Shown: positions 32,659-46,600 of the stretch, one piece after another
Layout: each line of letters opens with the position of its first letter
Numbering within the stretch: the stretch's first letter is position 1
Assembly (NCBI RefSeq): GCF_003576645.1
Contig: NC_044922.1
Span: 5,017,310 to 5,081,309, forward strand
Source of the DNA: Ipomoea triloba
Taxonomy: Eukaryota > Streptophyta > Magnoliopsida > Solanales > Convolvulaceae
Direction: 5' to 3'
Length of the DNA: 64,000 bases
Notes under the pieces: generated by a model
The model's database searches: none
The model's input: only the letters and a program-made list of their open reading frames with translations
Told to the model about the DNA's origin: nothing
Program-made: the position numbers and the translations under genes

Positions 32659-34810
32659 TTAGAGAGAAGAGAAAATGGGAACACCAGGCAAAGTTGCTCC
32701 AGCATCAACAATATAAATATTTCCGGACACATATTGAGAGGAGTCGTGGATTAAATAACGTATAAGTGATGTGAGTGTTGGATCCGTTGTGCCAAATGTT
32801 CTTAAAGGCACAGTCCTATCAGCAACATTTTTGAGCCAATGTTTCCCGGCCAGATTCATGGTTATCTCGGATTTGAAACCTCCAGGTGATATTGAATTCA
32901 CTCTTATTCCATAAGCTCCCAGTTCAAGCGCCATCGCCTGCCACCATTATATATTTCAGAACCTTTAATTTGATGCCAAAGCAATTCAAGTAGAGAATTG
33001 AAAGAAGCAAATTAAAACATCATTCGACAAATTAAACAAAACATCGGGATCCTAGGATACCATTGAGAATGTGTTGACAGCACTCTTTGAACAAGAATAA
33101 GCAAGAGAGCCCATGAATTGCGCACGATTGAGCCCACTAATGGAGGAGATGTTGATGACAGATCCTCCCAGCCTAGCATTGCGCATCAGCAAGCACACAT
33201 ACTTTGTGACCAACCATGTTCCGCTTAGGTTTGTTCTTATGGTCTCATTCCATTCCTCCTCTGTCAGATCCAATGGAGTCTGCCTGCTACCTGCCAATCT
33301 TGGGTTAGTTCAAACCTCTTCACTATCTCTAGTCAATGTTGTAAAAATAATCGTGTCTAGGCGCTAGGCACATGTCAGCCGCCTAGCATTTCGCAAAAAT
33401 AGGTGATTTAGGCGGCCGATAGTTGGCCGTCTAGGCTGCCTATGTACTAACCAGACCGCCTAGTCGGTCGATTAGTTATTGATCTCTCTCCTTTTTTTAA
33501 ATAGATTATATAATTCAAAACAATATTGTTTTGAGGTAACAAAGTCCAGATATTTTTAAGTTAATATTTAATATTAACTATATTAAATATTTATTTTTTT
33601 AAATAGATTATATAATTCAAAACAATATTGTTTTGAGGTAACAAAGTCTAGATATTTTTAAGTTAATATTTAATATTAACTATATTAAATATTTTATAAT
33701 TATTAAGTCTTAAAAAATTAAAAATTTTAAACAAATTAAAAGAGTCCCTTAGGAGTGGCTATTTGCAGGCTTCCCCCCGGGCCAGGGGGAATCGCTTGTG
33801 AGAATCGAACCCGGGTTCTCTTAAAATTTTTCTCTACAAAGAGAACTCATTTGTCACTTGAACTACCCCATTGGATTTGTAATGTAGTCTATGAATCAAG
33901 TTTTCTGTAGCCGCCAAAGACCTTGTGGTCTAGTGGCACCCGGTGTCCCGATTTATACTCCACATGGATGATGGGAGTAGGTTCGAGCCTCAGTGGAGGC
34001 AACTGTTGACTCTTTGTGCGTTGAGAAAGTAGTTATGAACAGTTACTATGTAATACTATGTAACTGAGTCAGTAGTACTCAAAAACCTAACTAAGAAAAT
34101 TATTGTTGCTTAAGTTCAAAAAAAAAAAGAATCCCAAGAATAAAAGGACAAAACAAATAATGTAATAAAATTAAAAAAAAAAAAAAGAAAAAAGAATCCC
34201 AAGAATAAAAGGATGTAATAAAATTAAAAAAAAAAAAGAAAAAAGAATCCCAAGAATAAAAGGACAAAACAAATAATGCAATAGGTTATAGGTCTATTTC
34301 AGATGATGATATTGTTTATACTAAATAAATATTTAATCGGATCAAATCTAAAACAAAATGAAGAGATCACTTATGGTCAAATTGAAAGTCAAGAATAAAA
34401 ATGGATAAACATCAAAAGTCAGATAACCGATCTTTTAATTAAGTCTAAATAAAAATTATGGTGTTCAAGCTACCTCTAATACCGGCATTGTTAATCAAGG
34501 CGTCGATACGTCCGAACGCGGCCCAAGCCTTCTGAACGGCCGCCTCGACGGCGGAACCGTCTGCGCTGATATCGAGCATAATAGCCACCGCTCGGGGCTC
34601 ACCGGAACCACCGACTCCATTGATCTCGTCGCAGAGAGATTTGAGGCGGTCCACTCTGCGCGCGGCGGCGATGACTCTGCAGCCAGCTTTGGCCAAGTCG
34701 AGGCTGAATTCTCGGCCCAGCCCCGACGAGGCTCCGGTGACCATCACCACCTTGCCGGTAAGGTCCCGCCATGGCTCCAGCTGGCGCGCCACTTTCACTC
34801 GGCTCTCCAT
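32659..34810 (-). CDS. Short-chain dehydrogenase/reductase, upstream tandem copy
   Basis: Three exons: 34810-34474, 33290-33061, 32937-32659; GT-AG junctions in identical positions and phases to the gene at 30212-31741; 281 residues. The TGASSGLG loop, NNAG, INISS, YSCSK and SPG motifs are all present, and the C-terminus is again SSL. It differs mainly by six fewer residues in the linker before the third strand (NGVGGSGEP) and scattered substitutions, so both copies look functional. Intron 1 is 1183 bp against 540 bp in the paralogue because of transposon insertions. The pair arose by a tandem duplication of about 2.4 kb that included promoter and 3' flank. Substrate unknown; an NADP(H)-dependent role is inferred from the RR pair after the second strand. 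Confidence 0.9.
33335..33720 (+). repeat. GCCTAG-rich dispersed repeat, copy 2
   Basis: Same order as 1-300 on the opposite strand. The AT-rich half is duplicated in tandem: about 33496-33594 and 33595-33690 share AAATAGATTATATAATTC and TGTTTTGAGGTAACAAAGTC. Inside intron 1 of the upstream SDR gene. Confidence 0.65.
33740..33875 (-). mobile_element. tRNA-derived SINE, family B
   Basis: Minus strand A box TAGTTCAAGTGA (33865-33854) and B box GGTTCGATTCT (33811-33801), 43 bp apart, followed by a CCCCC(T)GGCCCGGGG-type body. The flank lacks tRNA stem complementarity. Inside intron 1 of the upstream SDR gene. Confidence 0.65.
33912..34090 (+). mobile_element. tRNA-derived SINE, family A, most complete copy
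   Basis: A box TGGTCTAGTGG (33926-33936) and B box GGTTCGAGCCT (33980-33990). The body and tail are shared with copies at 396-550, 8348-8443 and 32241-32266. Inside intron 1 of the upstream SDR gene. Confidence 0.75.
34117..34277 (+). repeat. Three A-rich tandem units after the SINE
   Basis: AGAATCCCAAGAATAAAAGG occurs three times with poly-A between, units of about 55-65 bp. Probably expansion of the SINE tail region. Confidence 0.65.
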
Positions 34811-34848
34811 TTTGGCTTTCGATGCATAACTTATGGCGTCTACTGAAG

Positions 34849-34858
34849 CAAATATATA
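34849..34858 (-). promoter_or_regulatory. TATA box of the upstream SDR gene
   Basis: TATATATTTG on the minus strand, 39-48 bp before the ATG, matching the paralogue's box. Confidence 0.55.
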
Positions 34859-34991
34859 GCACCCAGCACCAGCCCAGGGGACCCACTCTGGAAATTTAAA
34901 CACTTGAAATTACAATAACCACCATATATTCCGCCAAATAAACTGACCGGGTTGGAGTACATAAGGAGGACAATAATGTCATTCAATGTTC

Positions 34992-35561
34992 AACAAAGCC
35001 ATTTTTTGTTCAATTTCGTACTTTAGATTTTAGAGAGAAGATCCTCGATTCTTAAATAACTTGTCACCTTGATTTAAAGATTCTTAGTGGATTCCAACTA
35101 TAATTGATTGAAAAATTATTTGGAGATTAAAAATTGTAATTCAGAGCTAACTGTTCATTTCAATTGCAATTTACTCCTCATTTAAGTTTACCTAATTTGT
35201 TTTTTGAAGAAAAGTTTCTACCTAATTTGTTCCGCCAATCAAAAAAAATTTAAGAGAAAACGTATGTTTTCTGTTCTCGATATATTTCTTCTAAAAATGT
35301 CAAGACAATTTTTCAAAATATTTTGGACTTGTATTTGTAATATAATAAAAAAAAAACAAGTATTAGAGTTTAATTGAAACATGTTCTAGGGAGTTGTTAC
35401 AAATGTTTGTAAGGCAATTTTTTTTGACTTATAAGATTGATTTTGATGATGCTAAGTGATAAATACCTAGCATAGACACCCGATCGATATTACCTAGCAA
35501 GCAGTTGGACACGCCACTCAGACTCGAGAGTTAGCACCCGGGTCGTGATCAGTTGGCTCCG
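34992..35561. other. Spacer, nothing recognised
   Basis: AT-rich up to 35450, then a short GC-richer stretch (35460-35560, containing ACCCGGGTCGTGATCAG) that ends exactly where the satellite begins. No frame of note. Confidence 0.5.
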
Positions 35562-37494
35562 TAACAGGTATTACAGGTCACTAACGTAACAAATAATTAT
35601 GCTTTGATGAACTAAATTGACATATTTATGTATCTAATTGCAACTTTAAAAAGTTTGAGGGTCTAATTGACTTTGAAGAGAAAGTTTGATATCCTATTTG
35701 ATACATTTTATTCAAAAAAAAGTGACATTTATATTTACATGCTATTACAGGTCACTAACAGGTAATTATGCCTTGATAAACTAAATTGACAGGTTTATGT
35801 ACTTAATTGCAACTTTAAAAAGTGTGAGGGTCTAATTGACTTTAAAGATAAAGTTTGATAGCCTATTTGATACATTTTATGCAAAAAAAACAGTGACATT
35901 TGGATTTACCTGGTATTACAGGGCACTAACAAGTAATTATGCCTTGATAAACTAAATTGACATTTTTATGTATCTAATTGCAACTTTAAAGAGTTTGAGG
36001 GTCTAATTGACTTTAAAGAGAAAGTTTGATATACTATTTGACACATTTTATTCAAAAAAAAAAGTGACATTTAGATTTGCATGGTATTACAGGTCACTAA
36101 CGTAACAATTAATTATGCTTTGATGAACTAAATTGACATATTTATGTATCTAATTGCAACTTTAAAAAGTTTGAGGGTCTAATTGACTTTGAAGAGAAAG
36201 TTTGATATCCTATTTGATACATTTTATTCAAAAAAAAGTGACATTTATATTTACATGCTATTACAGGTCACTAACAGGTAATTATGCCTTGATAAACTAA
36301 ATTGACATGTTTATGTACATAATTGCAACTTTAAAAAGTTTGAGGGTCTAATTGACATTAAAGAGAAAATGTGATAGCCTATTTGATACATTTTATGCAA
36401 AAAAAAAAAAAAACAAAAGTGACATATATATTAACTTGATATTATAGGTCACTAACAGATAATTATGCCTTGGTGAACTAAATTGACATTTTTATGTTTC
36501 TAATTGCAACTTTAAAAAGTTTGAGGGTCTAATTGACTTTAAAGAGAAAAGTTTAATATCCTATTTGATACATTTTATTCAAAAAAATGTGACATTTATA
36601 TTTACATGGTATTACAGGTCACTAACAGGTAATTATGCCTTGATGAACTTAATTATGCCTTGATGAACTAAATTGACATTTTTATTTATCTAATTGCAAC
36701 TTTAAAAAGTTTGAGGGTCTAATTGACTTTAAAGATAAAGTTTGATATCCTAATTGATACATTTTATTCAAAAAAAAGTGACATTTAGATTTACCTGATA
36801 TTAAAGGTCACTAACAGGTATTTATGCCTTGATGAACTAAATTGACAGTTTTATGTATCTAATTGCAACTTTAAAAAGTTTGAGAGTCTAATGGACTTTA
36901 AAAAGTTTGAGGGTCTAATGGACTTTAAAGAGAAAGTTTGATATCCTATTTGATATATTTTATTCAAAAAAAAAGTGACATTTATATTTTACCTCGTATT
37001 ACAGGTCACTAACAGGTAATTATGCCTTGATGAACTAAATTGACATTTTTATGTATCTAATAGCAACTTTAAAAAGTTTGAGGGTCTAATTGACTTTAAA
37101 GAGAAAGTTTGATATCCTATTTGATACATTTTATTCAAAAAAAAAGTGACATTTAGATTTACCCGGTATTACAGGTCACTTACAGGTAATTATGCCTTGA
37201 TGAACTAAATTGACATTTTACTTACAGGTAATTATGCCTTGATGAACTAAATTGACATTTTTATGTATCTAAATTATGCCTTGATGAACTAAATTGACAT
37301 TTTTATGTATCTAATTGCAACTTTAAAAAGTTTGAGGGTCTAATTGACTTTAAAGAGAAAATTTGATATCCTATTTGATACATTTCATTAAAAAAAAAGT
37401 GACATTTATATTTAACTAGTATTACAGGTTACTAACAGGTAATTATGTTTTGATGAACTAAATTGATATTTTTATGTATCTAATTGCAATTCTA

Positions 37495-37640
37495 AAAAGT
37501 TTGAGGGTCTAATTGACTTTGAAAAAAGTTTGAGGGTCTAGTTTGAGGGTCTAATTGACTTTGAAAAAAGTTTGAGGGTCTAATTTGAGGGTCTAATTGA
37601 CTTTGAAAAAAGTTTGAGGGTCTAATTGACTTTGAAGAGA
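37495..37640. repeat. Short subrepeat expansion inside the satellite
   Basis: AGTTTGAGGGTCTAATTGAC + TTTGAAAAA is repeated about four times with truncated variants. Milder versions occur at 46635-46700 and 46840-46900. Confidence 0.75.
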
Positions 37641-40600
37641 AAGTTTGATATCCTATTTGATACATTTTATTCAAAAAAAAAGTGACATTTATATTTTCCT
37701 GCTATTACAGGTCACTAACAGGTAATTATGCCTTGATGAACTAAATTGACATGTTTATGTACTTAATTGCAATTTTAAAACGTTTGAGGGTCTAATTGAC
37801 TTTAAAGATAAAGTTTGATGGCCTATTTGATACTTTTATTCAAAAAAAAGTGACATTTATATTTATTTGGTATTACAGGTCACTAACAGGTAATTATGCT
37901 TTTATAAACTAAATTGACATGTTTATGTACTTAATTGAAACTTTAAAAAGTTTGAGGGTCTAATTGACATTAAAGAGAAAGTGTGATAGCCTATTTGATA
38001 CATTTTATGCAAAAAAAAAAGTGACATATATATTTACTTTGTATTATAGATTACTAACAGGTAATTATGCCTTGATAAACTACATTGACATGTTTATGTA
38101 GCTAATTGCAACTTTAAAAAGTTTGAGGGTCTAATTGACTTTAAAGAGAAAGTTTAATATCCTATTTGATACATTTTTTCAAAAAAAAAAGTGTGATTTA
38201 GATTTACCTGGTACTATAGGTCACTAATAGGTAATTATGACTTGGTGAACTAAATTGACATTTTTATGTATATCTAATTGCAACTTTAAAAAGTTTTAGG
38301 GTCTAATTGACTTTAAATATAAAGTTTGATATCCTAATTGATACATTTTATTAAAAAAAAAAGTGACATTTAGATTTACCTGGTATTACAGGTCAATAAC
38401 GGGTAATTATGCCTTGATGAACTAAATTGACATTTTTATTTATCTAATTGCAACTTTAAAAAGTTTGAGGGTCTAATTGACTTTAAAGATAAAGTTTGAT
38501 ATCCTAATTGATTCATTTTATTAAAAACAAAAAAGTGACATTTAGATTACCTAGTATAATAGGTCACTAACAGGTAATTATGCCTTGATGAACAACGTTG
38601 ACATGTTTATATATCTAATTGCAACTTTAAAAATTTTGAGGGTTTAATTGACCTTAAAGATAAAGTTTGATATCCTAATTGATTCATTTTATTAAATAAA
38701 AAAGTGACATTTAGACTTACCTGGTATTATAGGTCACTAATAGGTAATTATGCCTTGATGAACAACGTTGACATGTTTATGTATCTAATTGCCACTTTAA
38801 AAAGTTTGAAGGTCTAATTTACTTTAAAGAGAAAGTTTGATATCCTATTTGATACATTTTATTAAAAAAAAAGTGAAATTTAGATTACCTGGTATTACAG
38901 GTAACTAACAGGTAATTATGACTTGGTGAACTGAATTGACATTTTATGTTTCTAATTGCAACTTTAAAACGTTTGAGGGATTAATTGACTTTAAAGAGAA
39001 GAGTTTTATATCCTATTTGATACATTTTATTTAAAAAAATGTGATATTTATATTTACCTGGTATTACAGGTCACTAACAGGTAATTATGCCTTAATGAAC
39101 TAAATTGACATTTTTATTTATCTAATTGCAACTTTAAAATGTTTGAGGGTCTAATTGACTTTAAAGATAAAGTTTGATATCCTAATTGATAAATTTTATT
39201 CAAAAAAAAGGGACATTCAGATTTACCTGGTATTACAGGTCACTAACATTTAATTATGCCTTGATGAACTAAATTGAATATTTTATGTATCTAATAGCAA
39301 CTTTGAAAAGTTTGAGGGTCTAATTGACTTTAAAGATAAAGTTTGATATCCTATTTGATACATTTTATTCGAAAAAAAAGTGACATTTAGATTTACCTGG
39401 TATTACAGGTCACTAACAGGTAATTATGCCTTGATGAACTAAATTGACATTTTTATGTATCTAATTGCAACTTTAAAAAGTTTGAGTTTCTAATTGACTT
39501 TAAAGAGAAGAGTTTAATATCCTATTTGATACATTTTATTCAAAAAAAATGAAATTTAGATTACCTGGTATTACATATCACTAACAGATAATTATGACTT
39601 GTTGAACTAAATTGACATTTTTATGTATCTAATTGCAACTTTAAAAAGTTGGAGGTCTAATTGCCTTTAAAGAGAAAGTTAGATATCCTATTTGATACAT
39701 TTTATTTTAAAAAAAGTGACATTTATATTTACCTGGTATTACACGTCACTAACAGGTAATTATGCATTGATGAACTAAATTGACATTTTTATGTATCTAA
39801 TTGCAACTTTAAAAAGTTTGACGGTCTAATTGACTTTGAAGAGAAAGTTTGATATCCTATTTGAAAAATTATATTAAAAAAAAAGTGACATTTATGTTTA
39901 CCTGCTATTACAGGTCACTAACAGGTAATTATGTCTTGATTAAATAAATTGACATGTTTATATACTTAATTCCAACTTTATAAAGTTTGAGGGTCTAATT
40001 GACTTTAAAGAGAAAGTTTTATATCCTATTTGATATATTTTATTCAAAAAAAGTGACATTTATATTTACCTGGTATTACAGGTCACTAACAAGTAATTAT
40101 GCTTTGATGAACTAAATTGACATGTTTATGTACTTAATTGCAACTTTAAAAAGTTTGAGAGTCTAATTGACTTTAAAGATAAAGTTTGATATCCTATTTG
40201 ATACATTTTATTCGAAAAAAAGTGACATTTATATTTACATAGTATTACAGGTCACGAACAGGTAATTATGCCTTGATAAACTAAATTGACATTTTTATGT
40301 ATCTAATTGCAACTTTAAAAATTTGAGGGTCTAATTGACTTTAAATAGAAAGTTTGATATCCTATTTGATACATTTTATTAAAAAAAAGTGACATTTATA
40401 TTTACATAGTATTACAGGTCACGAACAGGTAATTATGTCTTGATAAACTAAATTGACATTTTTATGTATCTAATTGCAACTTTAAAAAGTTTGAGAGTTT
40501 AATTGACTTTAAAGAGAAAGTTTGATATCCTATTTGATATATTTTATTCAAAAAAAGTGACATTTAGATTTACCTGGTATTACAGGTCACTAACAGGTAA

Positions 40601-43600
40601 TTATGTCTTGATGAACAACATTGACATGTTTATGTATCTAATTGCAACTTTAAAAAGTTTGAGGGTCTAATTGACTTTAAAGAGAAAGTTTAATATCCTA
40701 TTTGATACATTTTATTCAAAAAAAAAGTGAAATTTAGATTTACCTGGTATTACAGGTCACTAACAGGTAATTATGACTTGGTGAACTAAATTGACATTTT
40801 TATGTATCTAATTGAAACTTTAAAAAGTTGGAGGTCTAATTGACTTTAAAGAGAAACTTAGATATCCTATTTGATACATTTTATTCAAAAAAAAGTGACA
40901 TTTATATTTACCTGGTATTACAGGTTACTAACAGGTAATTATGCATTGATGAACTAAATTGACATTTTTATGTATCTAATTGCAACTTTAAAAAGTTTGA
41001 GGGTCTATTTGACTTTAAAGAAAAAGTTTGATGGCCTATTTGATACAATTTATGCAAAAAAAAATAAAATTGGTATTATAGGTCACTAACAGGTAATTAT
41101 GCCTTGATGAACTAAATTGACAGGTTTATGTACTTAATTGCAACTTTTAAAAGTTTGATGGTCTAATTGGCTTTAAAGATAAAGTTTGATGGCCTATTTG
41201 ATACATTTTATTCAAAAAAAAAAGTGTCATTTATATTTACCTGGTATTACAGGTCATTAACAGGTAATTATGACTTGGTGAACTAAATTGACATTTTTAT
41301 TTATCTAATTGCAATATTAAAAAGTTGGAGGTCTAATTGACTTTAAAGATAAAGTTAGATATCCTATTTGATACATTTTATTCAAAAAAAAGTGGCATTT
41401 ATATTTGACTGGTATTACAGGTCACTAACAGGTAATTATGCATTGATGAACTAAATTGACATTTTTATGTATGTAATTGCAACTTTAAAAAGTTTGAGGG
41501 TCCAATTGACTTTGAAGAGAAAGTTTGATATCCTATTTGATAAACTATATTAAAAAAAAGTGACATTTATGTTTAGGTGCTATTACAGGTCACAAATAGG
41601 TAATTATGCATTAATGAAATAAATTAACATGTTTATATATACTTAATTGCAACTTTAAAAATTTGAGGGTCTAATTGACTTTAAAGAGAAAGTTTGATAT
41701 CCTATTTGATACATTTTATTCAAAAAAAAAGTGTCATTTATATTAACTGTTAATACAGGTCACTAACAGGTAATTATGCTTTGATGAACTAAATTGACAT
41801 GTTTATGTACTTAATTGCAACTTTAAAAAGTTTGAGAGTTTAATTGACTTTAAAGATAAAGTTTGATGGCCTATTTGATACATTTTATGCAAAAAAAAAA
41901 AGTGGTATTACAGGTCACTAACATGTAATTATGAATTGATTAAATAAATTGACATGTTTATATACTTAATTGCAACTTTAAAAAGTTTGAGGGTCTAATT
42001 GACTTTAAAGAGAAAGTTAGATATCCTTTTTGATATATTTTATTCAAAAAAATGTGACATTTATATTTACCTGGTATTACAGGTCACTAACAGGTAATTA
42101 TGCCTTGATGAACTAAATTGACTGGTTTATTTACTTAATTGCAACTTTAAAAAGTTTGATGGTCTAATTGGCTTTAAAGATAAAGTTTGATGGCCTATTT
42201 GATACATTTTATTCAAAAAAAAAGTGTCATTTATATTTACCTGGTATTACAGGTCATTAACAGGTAATTATGACTTGATGAACTAAATTGACATTTTTAT
42301 TTATCTAATTGCAATTTTAAAAAGTTGGAGGTCTAATTGACTTTAAAGATAAAGTTAGATATCCTATTTGATACATTTTATTCAAAAAAAAAAGTGACAT
42401 TTAGATTAACCTGGTATTACAGGTCACTAACAGGTAATTATGCCTTGATAAACTAAATTGACATTTTTATGTATCTAATTGCAACTTTAAAAATTTGAGG
42501 GTCTAATTGACTTTAAATAGAAAGTTTGATATCCTATTTGATACATTTTATTAAAAAAAAGTGACATTTATATTTACATAGTATTACAGGTCACGAACAG
42601 GTAATTATGCTTTGATAAACTAAATTGACATTGTTATGTATCTAATTGCAACTTTAAAAAGTTTGAGAGTCTAATTGACTTTAAAGAGAAAGTTTGATAT
42701 CCTATTTGATATATTTTATTCAAAAAAAGTGACATTTAGATTTACCTGGTATTACAGGTCACTAATAGGTAATTATGTCTTGATGAACTACATTGACATG
42801 TTTATGTATCTAATTGCAACTTTAAAAAGTTTGAGGGTCTATTTGACTTTAAAGAAAAAGTTTGATGGCCTATTTGATACATTTTATGCAAAAAAAATAA
42901 AATTGGTATTATAGGTCACTAACAGGTAATTATGCCTTGATGAACTAAATTGACATTTTTATGTATATCTAATTGCAACTTTAAAAAGTTTGAGGGTCTA
43001 ATTGACTTTGAAGAGAAAGTTCGATATCCTATTTGATACATTTTATTCAAAAAAAAAAGTGACATTTATATTTATCTGCTATTACAGGTCACTAATAGGT
43101 AATTATGCCTTGATGAACTAAATTGACAGGTTTATGTACTTAATTGCAACTTTAAAAAGTTTGATGGTCTAATTGGCTTTAAAGATATAGTTTGATGGCC
43201 TATTTGATACATTTTATTAAAAAAAAAAGTGTCATTTATATTTACCTGGTATTACAGGTCACTAATAGGTAATTATGCATTGATGAACTAAATTGACATT
43301 TTTATGTATGTAATTGCAACTTTAAAACGTTTGAGGGTCCAATTGACTTTGAAGAGAAAGTTTGATATCCTATTTGATAAACTATATTAAAAAAAAGTGA
43401 CATTTATGTTTAGGTACTATTACAGGTCATAAATAGGTAATTATGCATTAATGAAATAAATTAACATGTTTATATACTTAATTGCAACTTTAAAAATTTG
43501 AGGGTCTAATTGACTTTAAAGAGAAAGTTTGATATCCTATTTGATACATTTTATTCAAAAAAAAAGTGTCATTTATATTAACTGTTAATATAGGTCACTA

Positions 43601-46600
43601 ACAGATAATTATGCTTTGATGAACTAAATTGACATGTTTATGTACTTAATTGCAACTTTAAAAAGTTTGAGGGTTTAATTGACTTTAAAGATAAAGTTTG
43701 ATGGCCTATTTGATACATTTTATGCAAAAAAAAAAGTGGTATTACAGGTCACTAACATGTAATTATGCTTTGATTAAATAAATTGACATGTTTATATATA
43801 CTTAATTGCAACTTTAAAAAGTTTGAGGGTCTAATTGACTTTAAAGAGAAATTTAGATATCCTATTTGATATATTTTATTCAAAAAAATGTGACATTTAT
43901 ATTTTCCTGCTATTACAGGTCATTAACAGGTAATTATGCCTTAATGAACTAAATTGACATGTTTATGTACTTAATTGCAATTTTAAAACGTTTGAGGGTC
44001 TAATTGACTTTAAAGATAAAGTTTGATGGCCTATTTGATACTTTTATTCAAAAAAAAAGTGACATTTGTATTTATTTGGTATTACAGGTCACTAACAGGT
44101 AATTATGCTTTTATAAACTAAATTGACATGTTTATGTACTTAATTGAAACTTTAAAAAGTTTGAGGGTCTAATTGACATTAAAGAGAAAGTGTGATAGCC
44201 TATTTGATACATTTTATGCAAAAAAAAAAGTGACATATATATTTACTTTGTATTATAGATTACTAACAGGTAATTATGTCTTGATAAACTACATTGACAT
44301 GTTTATGTAGCTAATTGCAACTTTAAAAAGTTTGAGGGTCTAATTGACTTTAAAGAGAAAGTTTAATATCCTATTTGATACATTTTTTTCAAAAAAAAAA
44401 GTGAAATTTATATTTACCTGGTACTACAGGTCACTAATAGGTAATTATGACTTGGTGAACTAAATTGACATTTTTATGTATATCTAATTGCAACTTTAAA
44501 AAGTTTTAGGGTCTAATTGACTTTAAATATAAAGTTTGATATCCTAATTGATACATTTTATTAAAAAAAAAGTGACATTTAGATTTACCTGGTATTACAG
44601 GTCAATAACGGGTAATTATGCCTTGATGAACTAAATTGACATTTTTATTTATCTAATTGCAACTTTAAAAAGTTTGAGGGTCTAATTGACTTTAAAGATA
44701 AAGTTTGATATCCTAATTGATTCATTTTATTAAAAACAAAAAAGTGACATTTAGATTTACCTGGTATAATAGGTCACTAACAGGTAATTATGTCTTGATG
44801 AACAACGTTGACATGTTTATATATCTAATTGCAACTTTAAAAAGTTTGAGGGTCTAATTGACTTTAAAGATAAAGTTTGATATCCTAATTGATTCATTTT
44901 ATTAAATAAAAAAGTGACATTTAGACTTACCTGGTATTATAGGTCACTAATAGGTAATTATGCCTTGATGAACAACATTGACATGTTTATGTATCTAATT
45001 GTCACTTTACAAAGTTTGAAGGTCTAATTTACTTTAAAGAGAAAGTTTGATATCCTATTTGATACATTTTATTAAAAAAAAAAAGTGAAATTTAGATTAC
45101 CTGGTATTACAGGTAACTAACAGGTAATTATGACTTGGTGAACTGAATTGACATTTTATGTTTCTAATTGCAACTTTAAAAAGTTTGAGGGATTAATTGA
45201 CTTTAAAGAGAAGAGTTTTATATCCTATTTGATACATTTTATTTAAAAAAATGTGATATTTATATTTACCTGGTATTACAGGTCACTAACAAGTAATTAT
45301 GCCTTAATGAACTAAATTGACATTTTTATTTATCTAATTGCAACTTTAAAAAGTTTGAGGGTTTAATTGACTTTAAAGATAAAGTTTGATGGCCTATTTG
45401 ATACATTTTATGCAAAAAAAAAAGTGGTATTACAGGTCACTAACATGTAATTATGCATTGATTAAATAAATTGACATGTTTATATACTTAATTGCAACTT
45501 TAAAAAGTTTGAGGGTCTAATTGACTTTAAAGAGAAATTTAGATATCCTATTTGATATATTTTATTCAAAAAAATGTGACATTTATATTTACCTGGTATT
45601 ACAGGTCACTAACAGGTAATTATGCCTTGATGAACTAAATTGACAGGTTTATGTACTTAATTGCAACTTTAAAAAGTTTGATGGTCTAATTGGCTTTAAA
45701 GATAAAGTTTGATGGTCTATTTGATACATTTTATTCAAAAAAAAAAGTGTCATTTATATTTACCTGGTATTACAGGTCATTAACAGGTAATTATGACTTG
45801 ATGAACTAAATTGACATTTTTATTTATCTAATTGCAATTTTAAAAAGTTGGAGGTCTAATTGACTTTAAAGATAAAGTTAGATATCCTATTTGATACATT
45901 TTATTCAAAAAAAAAGTGGCATTTATATTTGGCTGCTATTACAGGTCACTAACAGGTAATTATGCATTGATGAACTAAATTGACATTTTTATGTATGTAA
46001 TTGCAACTTTAAAAAGTTTGAGGGTCCAATTGACTTTGAAAAGTTTGAGGGTCTAATGGACTTTAAAGTGAAAGTTTGATATCCTATTTGATACATTTTA
46101 TTCAAAAAAAAAAGTGACATTTATATTTATCTCGTATTACAGGTCACTAACAGGTAATTATGCCTTGATGAACTAAATTGACATTTTTATGTATCTAATA
46201 GCAACTTTAAAAAGTTTGAGGGTCTAATTGACTTTAAAGAGAAAGTTTGATATCCTATTTGATACATTTTATTCAAAAAAAAAAGTGACATTTAGATTTA
46301 CCCGGTATTACAGGTTACTTACAGGTAATTATGCCTTGATGAACTAAATTGACATTTTACTTACAGGTAATTATGCCTTGATGAACTAAATTGACATTTT
46401 TATGTATCTAAATTATGCCTTGATGAACTAAATTGACATTTTTATGTATCTAATTGCAACTTTAAAAAGTTTGAGGGTCTAATTGACTTTAAAGAGAAAA
46501 TTTGATATTCTATTTGATACATTTCATTAAAATAAAAAGTGACATTTATATTTACCTAGTATTACAGGTCACTAACAGGTAATTATGTTTTGATGAACTA

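Noticed and set aside
33740..33875. Functional tRNA gene
   Set aside because: A and B boxes are present, but acceptor and anticodon stems do not pair by eye and the body continues into SINE-type sequence.
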